Shown here piece by piece: positions 34,905-42,379 of a DNA stretch of 64,000 bases; the first letter of the stretch is position 1, and every line of letters begins with the position of its first letter. This stretch comes from Jejuia sp. UBA6058 (GTDB lineage: Bacteria > Bacteroidota > Bacteroidia > Flavobacteriales > Flavobacteriaceae), in the NCBI GenBank assembly GCA_002428965.1, contig DIYI01000005.1, positions 829 to 64,828 of the forward strand, in the 5' to 3' direction. Below the pieces are notes generated by a model that was not told the origin of the DNA, made no database searches, and was given only the letters and a program-made list of their open reading frames with translations. The position numbers and the translations under genes were made by a program.

Positions 34905-36359
34905 ATGGCAGATATAAAAGAATACCAATTATTTATTAACGGAGAATGGAAAACATCTACTTCTGGAGAAACAATTGATATAGTTAGCCCTTCAACAGAA
35001 GAGGTGGTAGCGCGCGTACAAAATGGTACGGCTGAAGAAGCTGTAGAAGCTTTAGAGGCGGCTGAAGCAGCTCAAAAATCATGGAAAAAAATTCCTGCAC
35101 GAGAGCGTGGAGAATTATTGTTTAAACTTGCGGATGAGATTGATGCTAATAATGAAAAACTAGCTGTATTACTAACAAAAGAACAAGGAAAACTTTTAAA
35201 AGTAGCACGTTTTGAAGTAGCAGTAACTGCTTCTTTTATAAGATATGCAGCGGAAGGAGCTCGAAGAATTGAAGGAGATATCATTCCTTCGGATAATCCT
35301 AACGAACAGATTTGGATCCAAAAAATACCAAAGGGCGTAGTAGTTGCTATTACAGCATGGAACTTCCCACTAGCATTAGCAGGTCGTAAATTAGGACCAG
35401 CTTTAGTTGCAGGAAACACAATTGTCATTAAACCAACTTCTGAAACACCTATTGCTACTTTAGAATTAGGTGATTTAGCCAATAAGGTTGGAATTCCTAA
35501 GGGTGTAATTAATATTCTTACAGGTCCGGGTAGAGCAATGGGTAACGCTTTGGTTGAGAATCCAATTACCAAAATGATAACCATGACAGGTTCTACGCCT
35601 GTTGGTCAAAGTATTGCAAGAGCTGCTGCCGACAATCTAACACATGTACAATTAGAACTTGGTGGTAAAGCACCATTTATTGCATTTGCTGATGCAGATA
35701 TTGATGCTGCCGTAGATGCTGCATTACACTCTCGTTTTGATAACTGTGGACAGGTGTGTACTTGTAACGAGCGTATGTATGTTCACGAAGATATCTATGA
35801 TGTGTTTATGGAAAAATTCCTAACAAAAGTAGCTGGTATTAAAGTTGGAGATCCTATGTTGGAAGAAACAGATATGGGGCCAAAAGTTAATGCTAGCGAA
35901 CTAAAGCATATGGAGCACCTGGTTGAAGTATCTGTAAAAGAAGGCGCAACCATTGCTGCAGGGGGTAAACGTCCTGAAGGGGCAGAGTTTGAAAAAGGGT
36001 ATTGGTTTGAACCAACAGTATTAACTGATGTTACTCAGGATATGACTATTGTTCATGAAGAATCTTTTGGACCAATATTGCCAGTGTTAAAATTCAAGAC
36101 TTTTGAAGAAGTAATTGGATATGCCAATGATTGTGAATATGGATTGGCTGCTATGGTATTCACTAATGATATGAATACAATTATGAAGTGTAACGATGAG
36201 TTGGAATATGGTGAAATCTATGTGAACAGAGGTCATGGAGAACAGCACCAAGGGTTCCACAATGGCTATAAACTTTCAGGATCAGGCGGCGAAGATGGAA
36301 AATACGGTTTTGAACAATATTTAGAGAAGAAAACATTCTACGTAAGACATAAAGCTTAA
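34905..36359 (+). CDS. NAD(P)-dependent aldehyde dehydrogenase, probable 3,6-anhydro-L-galactose dehydrogenase
   Basis: The product is 484 aa, the full family length. It is close to the AldA (lactaldehyde dehydrogenase) group, with AITAWNFPLALAGRKLGPALVAGN, LELGGKAP (Glu) and FDNCGQVCTCNERMYV, which contains the catalytic Cys. The C-terminal HEESFGPILPVLKF is standard. Characterised anhydro-L-galactose dehydrogenases belong to this group and oxidise the sugar to 3,6-anhydro-L-galactonate (EC 1.2.1.92). The next gene encodes the enzyme that takes that product, which makes the assignment likely. Confidence 0.88.
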   Translation: MADIKEYQLFINGEWKTSTSGETIDIVSPSTEEVVARVQNGTAEEAVEALEAAEAAQKSWKKIPARERGELLFKLADEIDANNEKLAVLLTKEQGKLLKVARFEVAVTASFIRYAAEGARRIEGDIIPSDNPNEQIWIQKIPKGVVVAITAWNFPLALAGRKLGPALVAGNTIVIKPTSETPIATLELGDLANKVGIPKGVINILTGPGRAMGNALVENPITKMITMTGSTPVGQSIARAAADNLTHVQLELGGKAPFIAFADADIDAAVDAALHSRFDNCGQVCTCNERMYVHEDIYDVFMEKFLTKVAGIKVGDPMLEETDMGPKVNASELKHMEHLVEVSVKEGATIAAGGKRPEGAEFEKGYWFEPTVLTDVTQDMTIVHEESFGPILPVLKFKTFEEVIGYANDCEYGLAAMVFTNDMNTIMKCNDELEYGEIYVNRGHGEQHQGFHNGYKLSGSGGEDGKYGFEQYLEKKTFYVRHKA

Positions 36360-36362
36360 CTA

Positions 36363-37457
36363 ATGAGTACTAAGATTTCGAGTGTAAAAACACGTTTATT
36401 CACGGTACCGTTACCCGAGGTGATGTCCGATGCGAAACATGGAGATCACTACCATTTTGAGTTAGTCACTGTAACCATAACCCTCGAGGATGGTTCCGAG
36501 GGTACTGGTTACACTTATACGGGTGGCAAAGGTGGTTTTTCAATTAAAGCTATGGTGGAACACGATTTTTCCAAAGCTCTAATTGGTAAAGATGGTTCTG
36601 ATATAGAAGGTATTTACGATTTTTTAGAATGGCACATTCATTATGTAGGTCGTGGTGGTATAGCGTCTTTCGCTATATCTGCTGTTGACATAGCACTTTG
36701 GGATATTCGTTGTAAAAAAGCAGGACAGCCACTTTGGAAAATGGCAGGCGGCAATGGAAATACCTGTAAGGCTTACTGCGGCGGTATCGATTTGATGTTT
36801 CCTATTGAAAAGCTATTAGGGAATATGAAAAATTATTTAGACCGAGGGTTTAAAGCGGTTAAAATTAAAATTGGTAGGGAGAACCTTCAGGAAGATTTAG
36901 ATCGTATTAAAGCAGTTCGCGAATTTATTGGTCCCGATGTTACTTTTATGGTAGATGCAAATTATTCAATGACTGTTGAAAAGGCTATCAAAGCTATTGA
37001 AGGTTTTAAGCAATATGATATTACCTGGTTTGAGGAACCTATAATCCCTGATAACTATAAAGGATTTGGAGAAATAGTAGATGCTACAGGTTTTCCCTTA
37101 GCTATGGGCGAAAACTTACATACTATTCATGAGTTTGAATATGCGTTCGATCAGGCGAAATTGTCTTTTGTTCAACCAGACGCTTCTAACTGTGGTGGTG
37201 TAACTGGATGGTTAGCTGCAGCAAGATTAGCAGATAAACACGATATTCCTGCATGTTCTCATGGTATGCAAGAATTACATGTAAGTTTAGTATCTGCGCA
37301 ACCAAATTCTGGATGGTTAGAAGTTCATAGTTTTCCTATTGATGAATATACAACGAGACCTTTAGTAGTAGAAAATTACAGGGCAGTTGCTCCAGATTAC
37401 CCTGGGGTTGGTGTAATTTTCAACTGGGAAAAACTAGCGCCTTATGAGGAAAAATAA
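36363..37457 (+). CDS. 3,6-anhydro-L-galactonate cycloisomerase (enolase superfamily)
   Basis: The product is 364 aa and belongs to the mandelate racemase/muconate-lactonizing group. It begins with SDAKHGDHYHFELVTVTITL, and the segment IHYVGRGGIASFAISAVDIALWDIR matches, as I recall it, the characterised cycloisomerase of Vibrio sp. EJY3. Lys167 and Lys169 form the KxK motif. Metal ligands are in MVDANYS, FEEP and MGENLH. His300 in CSHGMQELH is at the position of the catalytic His. The reaction gives 2-keto-3-deoxy-L-galactonate (EC 5.5.1.25). It lies 3 nt after the aldehyde dehydrogenase gene. Confidence 0.92.
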   Translation: MSTKISSVKTRLFTVPLPEVMSDAKHGDHYHFELVTVTITLEDGSEGTGYTYTGGKGGFSIKAMVEHDFSKALIGKDGSDIEGIYDFLEWHIHYVGRGGIASFAISAVDIALWDIRCKKAGQPLWKMAGGNGNTCKAYCGGIDLMFPIEKLLGNMKNYLDRGFKAVKIKIGRENLQEDLDRIKAVREFIGPDVTFMVDANYSMTVEKAIKAIEGFKQYDITWFEEPIIPDNYKGFGEIVDATGFPLAMGENLHTIHEFEYAFDQAKLSFVQPDASNCGGVTGWLAAARLADKHDIPACSHGMQELHVSLVSAQPNSGWLEVHSFPIDEYTTRPLVVENYRAVAPDYPGVGVIFNWEKLAPYEEK

Positions 37458-37478
37458 TTTAACTAAAAAGACATTAAA

Positions 37479-38525
37479 ATGAGTACATCAATCGCAGATT
37501 TTGGAGTATTGGGTGGTACAAGTATAAAAGCTTACACCCTAGCAAATGCCAACGGTGTTGAGGTTACAATAACAAATTACGGAGCTACAGTAACGAAAAT
37601 ATTAGTACCAGATAGTAAGGGCAATATTGAAAATATCGCTTGTGGTTTTGATACTCTTGATGGTTACTTCGGAAAAGAATATGTTGAGAATGCACCTTAT
37701 TTTGGAGGCACGGTAGGGCGCTATTGTTCGCAAATAAAAGATGCTAAATTTTCTTTAAATGGAAAGGAATACCAATTGGCTGATAATTGCGGACCAAATA
37801 ATTTACATGGAGGAAAAGTAGGCTTTGATAAAAAGATTTGGAGTGCTGAAACTTTTGAGACTGATAAAGGTTCTGGTGTAGAAATGTCTCTAGACAGTAA
37901 AGCTTTAGAAGAAGGTTTTCCTGGAAATGTAGAAGTAACTGTAACATTTACACTGAATAACGATAACGAACTCAATATTGATTATATAGCGACACCCGAC
38001 GCAGATACTCCACTATCATTAACAAATCACACCTATTTTAATTTGAATGCATTCAAATCAAATGTAGAGTGTCATTTAGCACAAGTAAATGCTCATGCTA
38101 GATTAGATTGTGATGATACTGGAGCTGCAACAGGTGATATTGTCAATGTTGAAGGAGCTGCGGATGATATGCGTCAGCCAAAAAGAATTGGAGATGCTCA
38201 TGATGAGATGGGAGATGGCTTTGAAAACTTTTATATATTAGACAACCAAGAAGGGAGCTTTATTGAGTCTGCTAAAATTACATGTCCAGATTCGGGAAGA
38301 TCTTTGACTGTTTCAACAACCGAACCGTGTATGCTCCTGTATACTGGAAAATATACTTCAGACGCTATAAAGCGTGAGAATGGGGAGCAGTATGGTAAGT
38401 ATCGAGGATTTTGTTGTGAAACACATCGTTATCCAAACGGACCAAATATTGAAAACTCGCCTAAGTCTGTAACCAAAGCTGGCGAAACCTTTAAAAGTAC
38501 CACTCAATTTAAGTTTGGCTGGTAA
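37479..38525 (+). CDS. galM: Aldose 1-epimerase (galactose mutarotase type)
   Basis: The product is 348 aa with the GalM fold. Signature segments are ITNYGATVTKILVPD, GTVGRYCSQIKDAKFSLNGKEYQLADN, GPNNLHGG, LTNHTYFNLN (catalytic His) and a C-terminal GFCCETHRYPNGPN (catalytic Glu). No signal peptide is present, so it is cytoplasmic. In this operon it would interconvert anomers of galactose, the other sugar freed from agar. Members of this family in Bacteroidota often form part of sugar-catabolic operons. Confidence 0.9.
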   Translation: MSTSIADFGVLGGTSIKAYTLANANGVEVTITNYGATVTKILVPDSKGNIENIACGFDTLDGYFGKEYVENAPYFGGTVGRYCSQIKDAKFSLNGKEYQLADNCGPNNLHGGKVGFDKKIWSAETFETDKGSGVEMSLDSKALEEGFPGNVEVTVTFTLNNDNELNIDYIATPDADTPLSLTNHTYFNLNAFKSNVECHLAQVNAHARLDCDDTGAATGDIVNVEGAADDMRQPKRIGDAHDEMGDGFENFYILDNQEGSFIESAKITCPDSGRSLTVSTTEPCMLLYTGKYTSDAIKRENGEQYGKYRGFCCETHRYPNGPNIENSPKSVTKAGETFKSTTQFKFGW

Positions 38526-38555
38526 TAAATTAAATCTAACAAAAACTAAATAATT

Positions 38556-39572
38556 ATGATTACAGGTGTTTTATTGGCAATTTTTGCCGGATTAATGTTA
38601 GGGCTTTATGCACTTCCAGAAAAATTCACGAAAGATTTCAAATACGAAAATACATGGAGTTTATTCTTTCTATTAACCATGTTTGTGGTACCAATTATTG
38701 CATCTGTAGCTTTAATAAATGGTTTCGGTGATATCTTTGGTAATATGCCTTCGGACATTTGGATTAAAATGGGACTTACCAGTTTTCTTTGGGGAATTGG
38801 TGTCATGATGTGGGGTAAGGCAATTAACCACATTGGATTATCTTTAGGTTTCTCCTTATTTATTGGAACCATTCTTCTAGTAGGGTCTTTGTTACCATAT
38901 TTAGAAGAAGATCTACCAGCGTCAAACATTTTTATGACAATTTTATTAGGCCTTTTTGTTGTTCTAATTGGCGTTTTTGCCAATGGAAAAGCAGGATTAA
39001 TTCGCGAAAAGGATGAAGCTGAAGCTGGCGAGAAAAAAGAAGATGGGAAAGGCTCCATGGTTACAGGAATATTAATCGCTGTAATAGGTGGTTTACTAGC
39101 AACTGGTTTTAGTTATGCCAACGCAGCGGGTAGACCTTATCTTCATGAAGCTTGTCAAGCAGCAGGTAACCCAGAATGGGTAACAGCTGTGGCTGTAATG
39201 TTCCCGATCTTTATAAGTGGAGGCATAGTAATGACTGCATATTTCTTATGGCAATTATCTCAGAAAAAAGCTTGGGGAGACTTTAAAACACCTGCATTTG
39301 GGAAAAACTTCGTATTAATTCTAATTATGGCAGTGTTTCATTATGCAGCATCGGCATTATTTGCATTTGCAGCTTATAAATTGGGTGAAAGCGGAAATAC
39401 TGTGGGTTACGCTATTTTTAATACAGCTTGCGTTGTAACGGCAATAGTAAGTGGAATTATTACTAAAGAGTGGGTCAAGGCATCACCAAAGGCTAGAAAG
39501 TTTCTATACTTTGGATTGACTTGTATGGTTTTGGGTATTCTTATTGTAGCCTATAGTAATAGTTTAAAATAA
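38556..39572 (+). CDS. RhaT/DMT-family sugar transporter
   Basis: The product is 338 aa with about ten membrane helices, starting MITGVLLAIFAGLMLGLYALP. It resembles the L-rhamnose-proton symporter RhaT family of the DMT superfamily, with MGLTSFLWGIGVMMWGKAINHIGLSLGFSL in the first half. A cytoplasmic loop (REKDEAEAGEKKEDGKG) separates the halves. Its place in the anhydrogalactose operon suggests it brings anhydro-L-galactose, galactose or a disaccharide across the inner membrane. The substrate is unproven. Confidence 0.85.
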   Translation: MITGVLLAIFAGLMLGLYALPEKFTKDFKYENTWSLFFLLTMFVVPIIASVALINGFGDIFGNMPSDIWIKMGLTSFLWGIGVMMWGKAINHIGLSLGFSLFIGTILLVGSLLPYLEEDLPASNIFMTILLGLFVVLIGVFANGKAGLIREKDEAEAGEKKEDGKGSMVTGILIAVIGGLLATGFSYANAAGRPYLHEACQAAGNPEWVTAVAVMFPIFISGGIVMTAYFLWQLSQKKAWGDFKTPAFGKNFVLILIMAVFHYAASALFAFAAYKLGESGNTVGYAIFNTACVVTAIVSGIITKEWVKASPKARKFLYFGLTCMVLGILIVAYSNSLK

Positions 39573-39587
39573 AAGTAAAAATTTAGA

Positions 39588-40844
39588 ATGAATAATATAT
39601 TTAAAATAGGGTTTGTTTGTCTTGCTCTAGTTTTTTTGTCATGTGAGGAGAAAACAAATAATAATCAAGAAATTCAAGAAGTAGAAGTGGAAATAACAGA
39701 TGAAAAATTAGATCGCTTTGGTATTACAAATAAAGAATACTTAAGTGCCGCATCGAAGAGGGCTTTAGAGTGGAAGTATGTTGAAAACGACTGGTACAGA
39801 GTGTTTAATCCTATGAAACCTCTTAAAGGTGATTTGGCATATGAAGAAGGAGTTGTAAGACGTGATCCTTCGGCTATAATTAAAGAGGATGGAAAATATT
39901 ATGTTTGGTATTCAAGAAGTACAGGTAAAACTGATGGTTTTGGAGGTGATGTAGAAAATGAAAAAGTATTTCCTTGGGATAGATGTGATATTTGGTACGC
40001 CACCAGTGAAGATGGATGGACGTGGAAAGAAGAAGGTTTGGCAGTACCTAGAGGAGAAAAAGGCGCGTACGACGACCGATCTGTATTTACAGTGGAAATT
40101 ATGAAACATAATGGTATGTACTATTTATGTTATCAAGCAATTAAATCACCTTACGACGTTAGAACTAAAAATGTTGTTGGTTTAGCATGGTCTGATTCAC
40201 CAAATGGCCCTTGGACAAAAAGTGACGCGCCCATATTGGTGCCTGCTGATAATGGCGTATGGCAAGGTGAGGAGCAAAATAGATTTTTAGTAGAGAAAAA
40301 AGGAGATTTTGATTCTCATAAAGTACACGATCCTTGTATTATTCCTTTTAAGGATAAGTTTTACTTATTCTACAAAGGAGAGCAAATGGGAGAAGAAATA
40401 CTATTTGGTGGGCGTCAAATTCGTCATGGCGTTGCTATTGCTGATGACCCTAAAGGCCCTTATGTTAAGTCTAAATATAATCCAATTTCAAATTCAGGTC
40501 ATGAGGTTGTAGTTTGGAAAACACAAGGGGGTATTGCATCTTTAATAACTACAGATGGGCCAGAGCGAAATACATTCCAGTGGTCTCCAGATGGGATTAA
40601 CTTTGAAATTCGTGGTGCTGTAAAGGGAGCTAATATGCCACATGCCATTGGTTTAAATAGAACATCAGAGGCTCCAGATGACAATCCAACAGAAATATTT
40701 GATTGGGGCTTATCCCATGTCTATAACAGCTGGCATTATCAAAGTATTATGCGTTTTGATTCTTACAGAAAATCATCGCACGTAGCACAAGGAGCCAAAG
40801 CAGCTTCTGGAAAGAAAAAAGAAGATACGCAAAAAGACAACTAA
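39588..40844 (+). CDS. GH117 lipoprotein, probable alpha-1,3-(3,6-anhydro)-L-galactosidase
   Basis: The product is 418 aa with a lipobox (LVFLSC) at about residue 19. The five-bladed beta-propeller of GH117 is recognisable from RRDPSAIIKEDGKYYVWYSR, IWYATSEDGWTWKEEG, YLCYQAIKSPYDV and SNSGHEVVVW. Asp93 of RRDP and His305 of SGHE are at the positions of the catalytic base and acid in known GH117 agar enzymes. GH117 removes anhydro-L-galactose from the non-reducing end of neoagarooligosaccharides. It is the last gene of the operon. A second GH117 gene lies at 45326. Confidence 0.9.
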   Translation: MNNIFKIGFVCLALVFLSCEEKTNNNQEIQEVEVEITDEKLDRFGITNKEYLSAASKRALEWKYVENDWYRVFNPMKPLKGDLAYEEGVVRRDPSAIIKEDGKYYVWYSRSTGKTDGFGGDVENEKVFPWDRCDIWYATSEDGWTWKEEGLAVPRGEKGAYDDRSVFTVEIMKHNGMYYLCYQAIKSPYDVRTKNVVGLAWSDSPNGPWTKSDAPILVPADNGVWQGEEQNRFLVEKKGDFDSHKVHDPCIIPFKDKFYLFYKGEQMGEEILFGGRQIRHGVAIADDPKGPYVKSKYNPISNSGHEVVVWKTQGGIASLITTDGPERNTFQWSPDGINFEIRGAVKGANMPHAIGLNRTSEAPDDNPTEIFDWGLSHVYNSWHYQSIMRFDSYRKSSHVAQGAKAASGKKKEDTQKDN

Positions 40845-40868
40845 ACTTTACTTAATATTTTAATAAAA

Positions 40869-40905
40869 AGGGTTAATCTTTAATTGGATTGACCCTCTTT
40901 TATTT
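40869..40905. terminator. Bidirectional terminator between GH117 and kelch genes
   Basis: AGGGTTAATC (40869-40878) pairs with GATTGACCCT (40887-40896) with one mismatch, followed on the plus strand by CTTTTATTTT and preceded by an A-rich tract. It lies between convergent genes. Confidence 0.75.
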
Positions 40906-42207
40906 TGCAACAATAGGTATGGTTAACTTGTAACTTTCATTGTAAATAATTTCCAGTTCGGCAGTATCATTTTTAGAGTTATTAATACCTTCAATTTGTA
41001 TGTCAAACGTTTCCTTTTCTTTTAAAAGGCACAAATGATAATTAGAGATTAGTTTATATTTTGATTGATCTTTTCCAATTATTGAGAGGGATTTAATAAA
41101 ACTTCCCGTATTTCCGTTTCTATTTCGAATAGAAATTGTTTTTGTTCCATTTTTTGGCACACACACTCTTTTAGGTGCACCAATTTCAGAGGCAATCAAT
41201 TTCTTTCCTTTCGGTTTGTCTTCATTATAAACTTCCATATTTAACTGTCTTCCACCACCACGGTTGGGTGAGCCTCCCGCAATATAAATACCTCCACCGC
41301 AAACAATAGCTTGTGTGCCATGTCTAGGAAAGTGCATTGGCGCTTTTGTAGACCAGGACTCTATTTTTGGATTGTAAGCTTCAACAACTTTGTAAGCTGG
41401 CCCATGTTTTTCACCTTCACCTCCCATTACAAATAATTCATTATTAAATAAAGCAACTCCTGGTGCAGCACGTGGAGTTGGAAGTGGTTCTTTAAGACTA
41501 GACCATGTTTTAGTACTAAAATCGTATACATCAACATCAGCTACCAAAGGTGCAAATACACCTCCAGGACCGCCTGAATGTCTGCCTCCTAAAGCATAAA
41601 GTTTATTTTCAAAAATTAGCGCACTAAAATGATCTCGCGCGTTTGGAGCGTCTTCCAATTTTGTCCACGTACCTTTGGTTGGATCATACGCATCAAACCA
41701 ATTTACATAACCTCCGTCATGTCCAATAGTATTTCCGCCTACCACATAAAATTTGCCCTCAAAAACCACCAAACCTGCACCACCACGTCTTCTATTGTCT
41801 GGAATTTCAGGTCCTTGAATCCATGTTTTAGTAGGTGGATGGTATAACCATATAAAGTCTGCGGGTTGTTCCCGCGGAAATTTGTTGGTTTTAAAACTTC
41901 CTATAACCCAAATAAAGCCTTCGTAAAAGATGGCTTGAAAATGGTTGAATTGTTTGGGAGCGCTACCACCTTTACTCCAAGTATCCGTTTTAAAATCGTA
42001 AACGTCTAGTTGTTGCGCTTTTTCACGTCCGCCAAACATAAAAAAATGATTTCCTCCCATAACAAACGAGCATTCATGTCGCGCCGTGTAATTCTCGTTT
42101 TCAGCTTTATCTATCCATTGATCATTTTGTCCGCTTGAAATTTCAAATAGCAAAAGGGTTATTAATAATATGTAGGAACGAAATTTAATAAGTGTGGAAG
42201 TTCTCAT
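40900..42207 (-). CDS. Secreted kelch-repeat beta-propeller protein
   Basis: The product is 435 aa with a signal peptide (cleavage near EISSGQ). Kelch repeats occupy about residues 40-320: MGGNHFFMFGGREKAQQLDVYD, GGAGLVVFEGKFYVVGGN, HFSALIFENKLYALGGRHSG, APGVALFNNELFVMGGEGEKHG and QAIVCGGGIYIAGGSPNRGGG. Each has the double Gly and the following Trp or Tyr. A C-terminal beta domain of about 110 residues follows. Kelch proteins occur in several red-algal galactan loci of Bacteroidota, where they may bind sugar. I see no catalytic motif. It is divergent from the large glycosidase gene at 42380. Confidence 0.85.
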   Translation of the reverse strand: MRTSTLIKFRSYILLITLLLFEISSGQNDQWIDKAENENYTARHECSFVMGGNHFFMFGGREKAQQLDVYDFKTDTWSKGGSAPKQFNHFQAIFYEGFIWVIGSFKTNKFPREQPADFIWLYHPPTKTWIQGPEIPDNRRRGGAGLVVFEGKFYVVGGNTIGHDGGYVNWFDAYDPTKGTWTKLEDAPNARDHFSALIFENKLYALGGRHSGGPGGVFAPLVADVDVYDFSTKTWSSLKEPLPTPRAAPGVALFNNELFVMGGEGEKHGPAYKVVEAYNPKIESWSTKAPMHFPRHGTQAIVCGGGIYIAGGSPNRGGGRQLNMEVYNEDKPKGKKLIASEIGAPKRVCVPKNGTKTISIRNRNGNTGSFIKSLSIIGKDQSKYKLISNYHLCLLKEKETFDIQIEGINNSKNDTAELEIIYNESYKLTIPIVAK

Positions 42208-42298
42208 AGATGTTTAATATACTTTCAAATGTAATTCGAATTCGATACACTCTTGAAATAAATGTTCAAAAGTAGGCTCAAATCCATCATTTTTTAAT

Positions 42299-42312
42299 TT
42301 TTGTATACAAAA
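42299..42312. promoter_or_regulatory. Perfect palindrome between divergent kelch and DUF5060 genes
   Basis: TTTTGTATACAAAA is a perfect 14-bp palindrome in the 172-bp gap between the two divergent genes. The core TTGTATACAA resembles GntR-type operators. No GntR gene of sugar metabolism is in the window, so the binding protein is unknown. It is close enough to control both genes. Confidence 0.55.
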
Positions 42313-42379
42313 TACAATTTAAAGTATTAAATTTCCAAACTCAATTAAAAAACCAACTAATCAGATCATCAATACTGAA

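Noticed and set aside
35072..35584. A 170-codon minus-strand reading frame inside the aldehyde dehydrogenase gene
   Set aside because: It is a shadow of a well-conserved gene and has no independent support.
36363..37457. L-fuconate or gluconate dehydratase as an alternative name for the enolase-superfamily gene
   Set aside because: The N-terminal SDAKHGDH motif and the gene neighbourhood fit the anhydrogalactonate cycloisomerase much better.
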